NCBI GenBank assembly: GCA_002483145.1
Contig: DLHJ01000012.1
Span: forward strand, 186,001-250,000
Direction of reading: 5' to 3'
Source of the DNA: Cellvibrio sp. UBA7671
GTDB lineage: Bacteria; Pseudomonadota; Gammaproteobacteria; Pseudomonadales; Cellvibrionaceae
DNA: 64,000 bases
The position numbers were made by a program, and so were the translations under genes. Each line of letters opens with the position of its first letter. Within the stretch, counting starts at the first letter, position 1. A model generated the notes under the pieces. That model was not told the DNA's origin. It did not search any database and saw nothing but the letters and a program-made list of their open reading frames with translations. Of the stretch, positions 8,993 to 17,052 are shown one piece after another.

Positions 8993-10002
8993 TGAGTGCG
9001 CCATCAACACCTGTAGCGGCACCGGCGGGTATCAAGCGCTGGTGGAATTCCTGGGTTAGCCCCTGGCGCCTGAAGCGTATGGGCATCCTCGGCATGAACT
9101 GCCGCAATCACGACTTTATCGCCGCCTACAACCCGCGCAGTCTGTTTCCCTTGGTGGATAACAAGCTGAAAACCAAACTGTTGGCAGAAGAGTACGAAGT
9201 CGCCACCCCGAAGTTGTTTTTCGTGGTCAACGTCCAGCATGAAATTGCGACCATTGAAGACAAGCTGATGGCGCTCGATGCCTTTGCCGTCAAGCCCGCC
9301 AAGGGTTCAGGTGGTAAAGGGATTCTGGTGATCATCGGCCGTCGCGGCGACAAGTTCATTAAATCTTCGGGGGCGGAAATTACCATCGAAGATATCAAGC
9401 GCCATATGACCAACGCCCTCGCGGGTCTGTATTCATTGGGTGGCAAACCGGATGTGGTGATCGTCGAAGACCTGATCCAGTTCGATGACTACTTTAAGGA
9501 TTACTCCTACGAGGGTGTACCGGACATCCGCATCATCATCTTCAAAGGCTATCCGGTGATGGCTATGCTGCGCCTCGCGACCCACAAGTCGGACGGTAAA
9601 GCTAACCTGCACCAGGGTGCTGTTGGTGTTGGTTTGGATATCTCCACTGGCCGTGCACTTAAAGCTGTGCAGCACTCCAAACCGGTCACCCATCACCCGG
9701 ACACCAAGCGCGCGCTCGATGAAATCCAGATCGCCGATTGGCGCAACTGGCTGCTGCTGGCGTCCAAGTGCTATGAAATGACCGGCCTCGGCTATATCGG
9801 CACCGATCTGGTATTGGACAAAGTGCGCGGCGCGCAATTGCTAGAGCTCAACGCGCGCCCCGGTCTCGCAATTCAAGTTGCCAATGGCCGCGGTTTACTG
9901 CCGCGCCTGCGTCACGTTGAATCGCTCAAAGAACGCATGCACCGCACCGCTGAACAGCGGGTGGATTATGTAATGAAGACGTTTACGGCAGATGGTTTGT
10001 AA
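8992..10002 (+). CDS. RimK-like ATP-grasp alpha-L-glutamate ligase-like protein
   Basis: A 336-residue ATP-grasp enzyme of the alpha-L-glutamate ligase-like family found next to 7TM-transglutaminase genes. The nucleotide-binding block AVKPAKGSGGKGILVI lies near residues 98-113. The C-terminal metal/ATP block LLELNARPGLAIQVAN is intact, so it should be active. RimK relatives add glutamate or other amino acids to the carboxyl end of a protein or small molecule. Its substrate is unknown. Its start codon overlaps the stop of the preceding membrane gene. Confidence 0.88.
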   Translation: MSAPSTPVAAPAGIKRWWNSWVSPWRLKRMGILGMNCRNHDFIAAYNPRSLFPLVDNKLKTKLLAEEYEVATPKLFFVVNVQHEIATIEDKLMALDAFAVKPAKGSGGKGILVIIGRRGDKFIKSSGAEITIEDIKRHMTNALAGLYSLGGKPDVVIVEDLIQFDDYFKDYSYEGVPDIRIIIFKGYPVMAMLRLATHKSDGKANLHQGAVGVGLDISTGRALKAVQHSKPVTHHPDTKRALDEIQIADWRNWLLLASKCYEMTGLGYIGTDLVLDKVRGAQLLELNARPGLAIQVANGRGLLPRLRHVESLKERMHRTAEQRVDYVMKTFTADGL

Positions 10003-10062
10003 TCTGGCGTAATTTTTTAATCAGCGGCGACTATCGCCCTAAACCTGACTGGAGTAGTAATT

Positions 10063-10182
10063 ATGGCGACATCCGCTATTGTTGGGCCTGGCCTGTTAAT
10101 GGGTACCTTTGCACTTATCATCCTCACCGGTGTTGTTCTCGCGCTGGTTGAAAAACGCCTGGAGCCAAAACGCGAGCATTGA
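10063..10182 (+). CDS. Small single-span membrane protein (39 aa)
   Basis: A 39-codon ORF preceded by GGAG about 8 bases upstream and followed by a strong terminator. The peptide has one hydrophobic helix (about residues 4-28, GLLMGTFALIILTGVV) and ends in a short charged tail (VEKRLEPKREH). It resembles the product at 10470-10589 in length, helix position and tail, so the two are probably paralogues. The function is unknown; it could be a small subunit or regulator of a membrane complex. Confidence 0.6.
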   Translation: MATSAIVGPGLLMGTFALIILTGVVLALVEKRLEPKREH

Positions 10183-10216
10183 TATGCGTGGGTAAACAAG
10201 CGCAAGCGATAAATAA

Positions 10217-10247
10217 AAAACCGGGTCATTTTGAACCCGGTTTTTTT
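10217..10247 (+). terminator. Rho-independent terminator
   Basis: ACCGGGT pairs with ACCCGGT around a short loop, with A residues before and seven T residues after. It ends the small membrane protein transcript. Confidence 0.85.
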
Positions 10248-10351
10248 ATGCGCGAATGAAATCCCGCCAAATAGAGTGCGCAGCACTTACACGAGTGGAA
10301 TTTGCGCTGGATCAAATAGTATCGCGCGCGCGCGATTGTGACCCATCGCAA

Positions 10352-10365
10352 TTGATCAAGATCAA
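10352..10365 (+). promoter_or_regulatory. FNR/ANR-type binding site
   Basis: TTGATCAAGATCAA matches the FNR/ANR consensus TTGAT-N4-ATCAA exactly. It lies about 110 bases upstream of the next small membrane gene. A class II site centred at -41.5 would put the transcription start near 10400. This predicts induction of the downstream small gene under low oxygen. A GC-alternating run (GCGCGCGCGC) lies just upstream. The rest of the 10183-10469 gap holds only the preceding terminator. Confidence 0.7.
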
Positions 10366-10469
10366 AAGCACCGGATCATGAAACTAGCAATCTACTCCTG
10401 AAGGCTCTGTGCTTTTGTTAACTGTAGTGTCGTTAATAGATCAGTGCGATAACTGATGGAGAAATGATT

Positions 10470-10589
10470 ATGTTGATTTCAGGTATTGTTGCAACTGCAT
10501 CCCTAGTAGCAGTGTTGGTACTCTTGTTTGTCGGTGGTTTGGCGCTTGCGGCGGTGGATAAACACTTTGATGCGGGGCGCAAGCACTAA
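10470..10589 (+). CDS. Small single-span membrane protein (39 aa), FNR-box associated
   Basis: A 39-codon ORF with GGAG eight bases before the ATG; an in-frame ATG at 10464 is too close to the RBS. The peptide is one long hydrophobic helix (about residues 4-28) followed by a charged tail (AVDKHFDAGRKH), closely like the product of 10063-10182. The FNR box upstream suggests a role in low-oxygen respiration, for example as an accessory microprotein of a terminal oxidase. That role is inferred from regulation and topology only. Confidence 0.6.
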   Translation: MLISGIVATASLVAVLVLLFVGGLALAAVDKHFDAGRKH

Positions 10590-10679
10590 CTTTTGCGATA
10601 GTTCACAGCCCGGCAGCGGTTAACCTATACACTGCAGTGACTTATTGGCTATTTTGTCGATAACAACGAGTGATAGTGA

Positions 10680-11939
10680 ATGATGTTGTCGGTGCGTGCG
10701 AGAATTACAGCGCTAGTTGAGTGGCTATTTGCGTTTGCGCAGCGCTATCCGTTTGCGATAGCGCTGTTTGGTTTTGTCTCGGGTGTGCTCAGTTTTGTGA
10801 TGGTCGAGCGCAATCAGGAATTCGCCCAGCTAATCGCCGCCATGATGCTGGTGAGCTGGCTGTGGCTAGCCTCGGAGGTGTTATTAAAGCAGGGCATTTT
10901 TCATTGGTTTGGCTTTAAGTTACCGCCCGCGTTGGTCAGTTTCGCTACGCAGATGGTGCATCAGGAAAGTTTATTTTTTGTTGTGCCCTTCTTTTTTATC
11001 ACCACTGCATGGAACAGCGCGCAGATGACATTTACCGGGCTGTTAATGGTGGCCGCGCTCGTATCGATTATTGACCCCATTTATTACCGCTGGCTAGCGC
11101 AGCGCCGCTGGCTGTACTTTATCTTTCACGGTGTGACCTTATTTGCAGTATTACTGACTGCGTTGCCGATTATTTTTCAAATACCCACACCCAAAGCCTA
11201 TCTTCTCGCCTTGCTTATATCGATCGCAATGACGCTGCCCAATGTTGTGAACTCGATGAAGATGGTGTGGTGGAAACGCTTCTTTTCCGCCTTATTCTTA
11301 ATTGCTGCTGCAGGTTTATTCGGTTTATTGATGCGCCCCTGGGTTCCCCCGGCGACACTCTGGCTCACCGAGGTAGCCATTACCGATGAAATGAATACCG
11401 AAGAGCGCGTGCCGGTGCGCGTTTATAAAACGGTGTCGGCTGAGCAGTTGCGCCAGGGTATTTATGCTTATACAGCGATCCACGCTCCGCGCGGTTTAAA
11501 TGAGACGATTTACCATGTCTGGACCCACAACGGCAAAGTCATCGATAAGGTAGCGTTGCATATCAGCGGCGCGCGCGAAGAGGGCTATCGTTCTTGGTCG
11601 CGCAAAGAAAACTTCCCCGAGAATTCAGTCGGGCGGTGGAATATCCGGGTGGTGACTGAAGCCAACCAATTGATTGGCATTCTGCGCTTTCGGGTTGTTA
11701 CCGCCCCCGGTGTTGAGCAGCCTAGCAAGGAACCTACTACCGACCCTGTTGAGGCACCTGAAGTAGAGGCCAAGACAGAAGCCGGTACAGAAGTCGGTAC
11801 AGAGTCCGGCACTGAGTTAAGCGCGGAAACCAGTGTGGATACAATCACCGAAACGAGTACAGAGACAAGTAAAGAGACCGATACGGAAACGACCAGTGAA
11901 GAACCTGTTATCCCGCCCGTATCTATGCCAAGCGAATAG
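10680..11939 (+). CDS. DUF5924/DUF2914 membrane protein
   Basis: A 419-residue protein. The N-terminal half has about six to eight hydrophobic helices (residues 15-220). The middle (about 230-345) is a DUF2914 domain, an extracytoplasmic beta-domain recognised by TIYHVWTHNGKVIDKVALHI, SWSRKENFPENSVGRW and RVVTEANQLIG. The C-terminal 70 residues are a low-complexity Thr/Glu/Ser tail. DUF2914 proteins are often encoded beside cell-envelope genes, and the next genes downstream are glycosyltransferase-like. The specific role is unknown. Confidence 0.75.
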   Translation: MMLSVRARITALVEWLFAFAQRYPFAIALFGFVSGVLSFVMVERNQEFAQLIAAMMLVSWLWLASEVLLKQGIFHWFGFKLPPALVSFATQMVHQESLFFVVPFFFITTAWNSAQMTFTGLLMVAALVSIIDPIYYRWLAQRRWLYFIFHGVTLFAVLLTALPIIFQIPTPKAYLLALLISIAMTLPNVVNSMKMVWWKRFFSALFLIAAAGLFGLLMRPWVPPATLWLTEVAITDEMNTEERVPVRVYKTVSAEQLRQGIYAYTAIHAPRGLNETIYHVWTHNGKVIDKVALHISGAREEGYRSWSRKENFPENSVGRWNIRVVTEANQLIGILRFRVVTAPGVEQPSKEPTTDPVEAPEVEAKTEAGTEVGTESGTELSAETSVDTITETSTETSKETDTETTSEEPVIPPVSMPSE

Positions 11940-11964
11940 CGCCAGCTGGAAAACTGCCCGGCAG

Positions 11965-11986
11965 TGCCGACAAACACCTGTCGGCA
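11965..11986 (+). repeat. Hairpin between DUF2914 gene and glycosyltransferase
   Basis: TGCCGACA and TGTCGGCA form a perfect 8-bp stem with a six-base loop. No T run follows, so it is a weak terminator or an RNA-stability element rather than a canonical terminator. Confidence 0.45.
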
Positions 11987-12029
11987 ACAAACACCTATAA
12001 TGCGCAAAACATTCAGGTGTCTGTTGTCC

Positions 12030-13415
12030 ATGTCTTATTTCCCTGTCACCAATGAACAGCCCAATACTAATAGCTCGGCGCCGTCGGTAGCGCGTGTCGA
12101 AATTTCGGCGGCTAAACCACGCGCCTTGCGTATTGCATTATTGGGCTACCGCAGTCATCCACATGTGGGCGGGCAGGGGATTTACTTGCAGTATTTAAGC
12201 AAGGTGTTGGTGGAGTTGGGTCACAGCGTTGATGTCATTTCCGGCCCACCCTATCCTGAATTAGATCCACGTGTATGCTTGATCCAATTGCCAAGCCTCG
12301 ATTTATACGCGCACCCGAATCCCACGCGCGCGCTGCGGCCAAAACATTTTCTGTCACTCGCGGATTTTTACGAGTGGTGGAGTAAATTGAGCGGTGCCTT
12401 TGGCGAGCCTTATTCGTTTGGCCGCCGGTTGCGTGCGTATTTTAAAAAACATAAACCGCAGTACGATATCGTCCACGACAACCAAAGCCTTTGTTATGGC
12501 TTGTTGGATTTGCAAAAACGCGGAGTGAATGTCATCGCCACTGTGCATCACCCGATTACCCAAGACCGCGATCTCGCACTCGCTGCCGCCACCGAAAAAG
12601 GCCAGCACTGGTTGATCAATCGCTGGTACAGTTTTTTGGCGATGCAAAAAACCGTGGTGCAGCAACTCAGCCATGTGATCACCGTATCGCAGCAATCGCA
12701 GCGCGATATCGCCGCCGCATTTGATCGCCCGGCGCAAAACATTCAGGTGATTCCCAACGGTGTGGATACCAGTATTTTTAAACCGCTCGACAATATTTCG
12801 CGCACACCATTTCGTTTAATTACCACCGCCTCATCGGATCAACCCTTAAAAGGCTTGAGTGTACTTTTGCGTGCGCTGGCACAATTGCGCAGTGAATTTC
12901 CCGAGCTGCATTTAATCGTGATCGGAAAATTAAAAGAAAATGGTGAAACACAAAAGGAGTTGCAGACGCTAAATTTGCAAGACGTAGTGCAATTTAAATC
13001 TGGTATCAGTAATCAACAACTAGTCGAAGAATATGCGCAGGCGAGTATCGCTATAGTACCTTCACTCTATGAAGGTTTTGGTTTGCCCGCTGCCGAAGCC
13101 ATGGCTTGTGCAGTGCCACTCATTTGCAGCGACGGCGGTGCACTGCCAGAAGTGGTGGGAGATGCTGCGCGTTTGGTGCGCGCCGGCAATGTGGATGAAT
13201 TACAAAACGCGCTACGCGAATTATTAATCGACGAAAATGCACGCGAACATTTAGGTTCACAGGGTCGTGCGCATATACTGCAACAATTGAGTTGGGATTG
13301 CGTCGGCAAAAAAATGGAGGCTTATTACCACCATATGTTGCAGCAACTAGCACAGGGTGACGCAGTAGAAGACCGAAAATTATCGCGCGAGCAGATACAA
13401 AATGCTTACGATTAA
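12030..13415 (+). CDS. Family 4 glycosyltransferase
   Basis: A GT4, GT-B-fold glycosyltransferase of about 461 residues. The N-terminal domain contains HPHVGGQGIYLQYL, the loop that contacts the acceptor or donor in this family. The C-terminal domain carries PSLYEGFGLPAAEAMA, the EX7E nucleotide-sugar motif. The start at 12030 (MSYFPVTNEQ) is chosen for homology-like length; an upstream ATG at 12000 is possible. It overlaps the methyltransferase start by 14 bases, the first of three coupled genes. The acceptor is unknown. Confidence 0.85.
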   Translation: MSYFPVTNEQPNTNSSAPSVARVEISAAKPRALRIALLGYRSHPHVGGQGIYLQYLSKVLVELGHSVDVISGPPYPELDPRVCLIQLPSLDLYAHPNPTRALRPKHFLSLADFYEWWSKLSGAFGEPYSFGRRLRAYFKKHKPQYDIVHDNQSLCYGLLDLQKRGVNVIATVHHPITQDRDLALAAATEKGQHWLINRWYSFLAMQKTVVQQLSHVITVSQQSQRDIAAAFDRPAQNIQVIPNGVDTSIFKPLDNISRTPFRLITTASSDQPLKGLSVLLRALAQLRSEFPELHLIVIGKLKENGETQKELQTLNLQDVVQFKSGISNQQLVEEYAQASIAIVPSLYEGFGLPAAEAMACAVPLICSDGGALPEVVGDAARLVRAGNVDELQNALRELLIDENAREHLGSQGRAHILQQLSWDCVGKKMEAYYHHMLQQLAQGDAVEDRKLSREQIQNAYD

Positions 13416-14115
13416 TTTTCACGATTTTCCGCTCAATGACGGCGATCTGGTGTTGGATCTGGGCTGCGGCGAAGGCCGTCATGTGATCAATGCCTACTTG
13501 CACGGCGATGTCACCGCCATCGGCGTCGATTTAAACCACCGCGATCTACTCACCAGCCGCGAACGTTTTTTACCTTTTGCACAAGCTTCAGGTAATAAAC
13601 AATTTTATCTGCAACAAGCCGATGCAACCCAATTGCCCTTTGCCGACCACAGCGTCGATAAAATTATTTGCAGCGAAGTACTGGAACATATTCCCGACTA
13701 TCAAGGCGTGCTTGCTGAAATCGAACGCATCTTAAAACCTGGCGGCCTGCTGGCTGTTACTGTGCCGCGCGCTTGGCCAGAAAAAATTTGTTGGTGGTTA
13801 AGCCGCGAGTACCATCAAGTTGAAGGTGGCCATATCCGTATTTTTAATGGCGCACATCTGCGTCGCGAAATAGAAAAACAATCGTTTCAATTTTACAAAC
13901 GCCACTGGGCGCATGCACTGCATTCACCCTTTTGGTGGCTAAAATGCCTCTGGTGGAAAACCCAGGATACCAATCCGCTGATCAAAAGCTATCATCGTTT
14001 ATTAGTCTGGGATTTAATGAAAAAACCCTGGCTAACACAAACGCTGGAAAAATGGCTAAATCCGATTATGGGAAAAAGTGTGGTGATGTATTTCAGGAAA
14101 GAGAATTCACAATGA
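13402..14115 (+). CDS. Class I SAM-dependent methyltransferase
   Basis: A 237-residue methyltransferase with motif I VLDLGCGEGRHVI near residues 14-26 and a later ICSEVLEHIPDY block typical of the Methyltransf_11/UbiE-like fold. It overlaps the glycosyltransferase upstream by 14 bases and the next gene by an ATGA junction. It therefore probably acts in the same pathway, perhaps methylating a sugar or lipid-linked intermediate. The substrate is not predictable. Confidence 0.85.
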   Translation: MLTINFHDFPLNDGDLVLDLGCGEGRHVINAYLHGDVTAIGVDLNHRDLLTSRERFLPFAQASGNKQFYLQQADATQLPFADHSVDKIICSEVLEHIPDYQGVLAEIERILKPGGLLAVTVPRAWPEKICWWLSREYHQVEGGHIRIFNGAHLRREIEKQSFQFYKRHWAHALHSPFWWLKCLWWKTQDTNPLIKSYHRLLVWDLMKKPWLTQTLEKWLNPIMGKSVVMYFRKENSQ

Positions 14116-15200
14116 AGAATTTATTGCTCACTAAAGGATTTTTCCCCGAGTCGCTCCTGCGTCCGACGGTCAATTATATTTTGCAAACCCAATTACCCAA
14201 CGGTTGCATCCCATGGTTTACCGGCGGCAAGGCTGATCCTTGGGATCATATCGAAGCCGCTATGGGTTTAACCATTGGTGGTGAACTCGCCGCCGCGCGC
14301 CGCGCCTATCAATGGCTTGCACAAGAACAGCTTGAAGATGGCAGTTGGTGGGCAAATTATCTCGGTGACGAAGCAGTCGATAAAGATCATCGCGAAACCA
14401 ATTTTATTGCTTATATCGCCACTGGCATTTGGCATTATTACTTGGTGACGGAAGATCTAAATGTTCTGCGCGAATTTTTCCCGTCCGTAAAAAAAGCGAT
14501 TGAATTTGTCTTGCGCTACCAGGCACCGACGGGCGAAATCTATTGGGCAGTTGCTGAAGATGGCAGCGCAAAAAAAGATGCGTTGGTAACAGCGTCCAGC
14601 TCAATTTATAAAAGCCTTGAATGCGCAATTTTAATCGCGCAGACGCTGGGCGAAGATTCGGCGCATTGGTATAAAGCCTATCAACATCTCGGAAATACAT
14701 TGCGTCATCATCCTGAATGTTTTGACCGCACCTGGGAACCCAAAACCCGTTTTTCTATGGATTGGTTCTATCCTATTCTTACCGGAATTGCGCAGGGCAA
14801 ATCCGCGCAGCAACGCATCGACAGTAAATGGCATACCTTTGTTGAACCCAATATCGGCTGCCGCTGCGTAAGCGATGAACCCTGGGTAACAGTTGCAGAG
14901 TCCTGTGAATTAACACTCGCATTATTAGCAGCAGGCGAACACGCCAAAGCGGTAAATTTATTTAGTTGGTTATTCCAATTTATGGACGCAGATGGTGGCT
15001 ACTGGACCGGCTACAATTTCCGCGATGACGTAATCTGGCCACGCGAAAAAACTACCTGGACTACCGGCGCAATTTTATTAGCGGCCGATGCCCTAACCGA
15101 ACACACAGGCGCGTCGCGTCTATTTATTCAATCTGCATTAATAGCGGAATCTGCGGTGGATGATACAGACCAATCACTGCATGCCAAAACCGAACATTGA
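14112..15200 (+). CDS. Alpha/alpha-toroid protein (annotated elsewhere as prenyltransferase-like)
   Basis: A 362-residue all-helical protein. LPNGCIPWFTGGKADPWDHIEAAMGL, EDGSWWANYLGD and DGGYWTGYNFRDDVIWPREKTTWTTGA resemble the repeated QW-type turns of the alpha/alpha toroid superfamily (squalene cyclase/prenyltransferase or six-hairpin glycosidases). I see no DXDD cyclase motif, so a hydrolase-like or binding role is as likely as terpene chemistry. The start at 14112 overlaps the methyltransferase stop. It is the third gene of the coupled cassette. Confidence 0.7.
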   Translation: MKNLLLTKGFFPESLLRPTVNYILQTQLPNGCIPWFTGGKADPWDHIEAAMGLTIGGELAAARRAYQWLAQEQLEDGSWWANYLGDEAVDKDHRETNFIAYIATGIWHYYLVTEDLNVLREFFPSVKKAIEFVLRYQAPTGEIYWAVAEDGSAKKDALVTASSSIYKSLECAILIAQTLGEDSAHWYKAYQHLGNTLRHHPECFDRTWEPKTRFSMDWFYPILTGIAQGKSAQQRIDSKWHTFVEPNIGCRCVSDEPWVTVAESCELTLALLAAGEHAKAVNLFSWLFQFMDADGGYWTGYNFRDDVIWPREKTTWTTGAILLAADALTEHTGASRLFIQSALIAESAVDDTDQSLHAKTEH

Positions 15201-15256
15201 TTTTTGCGCAGTTGATCTTCTACGCAACCAATTGATCTTTTAAGAAACTAGCGACT

Positions 15257-15982
15257 ATGCGAATCCCACGAATTTTTACCGAACAAAATTTGCTGAGCGG
15301 CGAACAGATCGAACTGGAAGAATCCGCCTCGCACCATTTAAGCAAAGTGCTGCGCATGCAAGCCGGACGCGAATTGATTCTATTCAACGGCGCCGGTGGC
15401 GAATTCGCTGCGACTATCCATGAAGTGAATAAAAAACATGTGATCGTCAGTGTGCAAGAACACACAGTGGATAATCGCGAATCGCCACTGGAATTGGAAC
15501 TCGCCATCGGCATTTCGCGCGGAGAACGGTTTGAGTGGGTGCTGCAAAAAGCCACTGAACTCGGCGTCACCAAAATTACGCCGTTAATAACCGAACGCAC
15601 TGAAGTGAAAGTGAATGGCGACCGTCAGGAAAAAATGCACGACCGCTGGCAGCACATCCTCGTTAGCGCCTGCGAACAATGCCAACGCAATTTGCTTCCA
15701 CAATTATCCGCTCCCATCCAAATTTCCGATTGGCTCCCGCACGTTAATTCTGATTTGCGTTTCGTCTTACATCACCGCGACAGCCAGCGTTTACCCGCCG
15801 ATAAAACGCCCGTCAGCGTCACCCTGTTAATCGGCCCCGAGGGCGGATTAAGCGAACGCGAAATCGCCCACGCATTAGAGCAGGATTTTAAAGCGCTGAC
15901 TTTAGGCCCGAGAGTATTACGAACGGAGACGGCACCGGTAGCGGCGATCAGTCTGGTGCAGTATTTGTGGGGGGATTTTTAA
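15257..15982 (+). CDS. rsmE: 16S rRNA (uracil-1498-N3)-methyltransferase RsmE
   Basis: A 241-residue SPOUT methyltransferase that methylates N3 of U1498 in 16S rRNA. The N-terminal PUA-like part contains ASHHLSKVLRMQAGREL. The C-terminal SPOUT knot contains LLIGPEGGLSEREIAHA and TLGPRVLRTETAPVAAI, both diagnostic. Length matches the family. The next gene starts 10 bases after its stop and is probably cotranscribed. Confidence 0.95.
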   Translation: MRIPRIFTEQNLLSGEQIELEESASHHLSKVLRMQAGRELILFNGAGGEFAATIHEVNKKHVIVSVQEHTVDNRESPLELELAIGISRGERFEWVLQKATELGVTKITPLITERTEVKVNGDRQEKMHDRWQHILVSACEQCQRNLLPQLSAPIQISDWLPHVNSDLRFVLHHRDSQRLPADKTPVSVTLLIGPEGGLSEREIAHALEQDFKALTLGPRVLRTETAPVAAISLVQYLWGDF

Positions 15983-15992
15983 CACATAGAGA

Positions 15993-16454
15993 ATGAAAAT
16001 ATTTTTACTTACTCATGAACGCGAACTGTCGCGCCCCTCCAATACGGGCGTGTTGGCACAAAGCATCGCGCCGGAAATAGTAGAGCGAATCATTTGGGCG
16101 AGAAATACACCTAACCCTGCTTTGTTGAGTGCAATCAACAATAAAAATACCGTATTACTTTATCCTACAGACGATACCGACGCTGAACCGATTGAGTCGT
16201 TTGAAAATATCATTTTGCTGGATGCCACTTGGCAAGAAGCACGCAAAATATTTAACAAAAGCCCTTATTTAAAAAGCTTACCTAGAACTCATATTAAACC
16301 CCGACAAATTTCCCAGTATCAACTTAGGCGCAATCAACCGGAGGGAGGTTTGTGTACGGCTGAGTGTGTGGTGGAAATACTAATTGCAAAAAATCACCTT
16401 GATATTGCTGAGCGTTTAGACGCTGCATTTATGCTTTTTAATTCGAAGCTATAG
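15993..16454 (+). CDS. DTW-domain protein (TapT-like tRNA aminocarboxypropyltransferase)
   Basis: A 153-residue protein with the DTW-family signature LLDATWQEARKIFNKSPYL and a GLCTAECVVE block near the C terminus. Family members such as TapT add the acp3 group to uridine in tRNA. This copy is shorter than typical (about 200 residues or more) and lacks the N-terminal cysteine cluster seen in many members. It follows rsmE closely, giving an RNA-modification pair. Confidence 0.75.
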   Translation: MKIFLLTHERELSRPSNTGVLAQSIAPEIVERIIWARNTPNPALLSAINNKNTVLLYPTDDTDAEPIESFENIILLDATWQEARKIFNKSPYLKSLPRTHIKPRQISQYQLRRNQPEGGLCTAECVVEILIAKNHLDIAERLDAAFMLFNSKL

Positions 16455-16650
16455 CTCTGTCCTAAGCATTCCGGATGCTGAATTAACACTAATTAAGTGT
16501 CCAGCCAAACATACAGGCGCAGCAAAGCCAAATTAAGATGGTACTTCCGGTGAAATACCCCCAGCAGCAACTGGATCTCACTGTACAAAGTTTAAAGCGG
16601 GTACGTTGATTAACCTTAGATACATGCTTTTTAACAATGAGGTATTTGAT

Positions 16651-16905
16651 ATGTCTAATGAATTGAAATTTGAATATGAAGGCATGGAGGTTAGCATCAC
16701 TTACGATCCATCAACCAACAAAGTTAAGCGCACCGTTACCGAATCCGGTACGGAAATTCATAGCGATGAATTAACGTTTGATAAATCGTTGGTTGCGAGC
16801 TTCGATGTAATGAGTGCGGAAGAGCAAGCAAAAATAGTTACTGCATGGGGTTCGGCAGGAATTAAAACGAGAATAGAAGAGGGGCAGCTTGGTTCGAAGA
16901 AATAA
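16651..16905 (+). CDS. Small hypothetical protein (84 aa)
   Basis: An 84-residue soluble acidic protein with no signal peptide or membrane segment. The start at 16651 has a TGAGGT RBS seven bases upstream; an in-frame ATG-like extension to 16606 has none. I do not recognise the family. A hairpin terminator follows about 75 bases later. It lies at the edge of the AT-rich defence-type region but on the opposite strand. Confidence 0.6.
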   Translation: MSNELKFEYEGMEVSITYDPSTNKVKRTVTESGTEIHSDELTFDKSLVASFDVMSAEEQAKIVTAWGSAGIKTRIEEGQLGSKK

Positions 16906-16977
16906 TATGAACGTCTTTGGCTAAGAATAGTTATCCATTGCTATCCAAAATTCCTTAAGCAGCTAAGCGATCTAGAC

Positions 16978-17018
16978 TTGAACAAGAGGCTACCCAAACC
17001 CCTCGTTCAAATTTTTTT
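16978..17018 (+). terminator. Terminator between small gene and ABC-3C operon
   Basis: TTGAAC...GAGG pairs imperfectly with CCTC...GTTCAA, followed by a seven-T run on the plus strand. It would stop plus-strand transcription before it runs into the oppositely oriented ABC-3C operon. Confidence 0.65.
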
Positions 17019-17052
17019 AATTATTTCAGGTAAATAGATTCATTATTAATCT

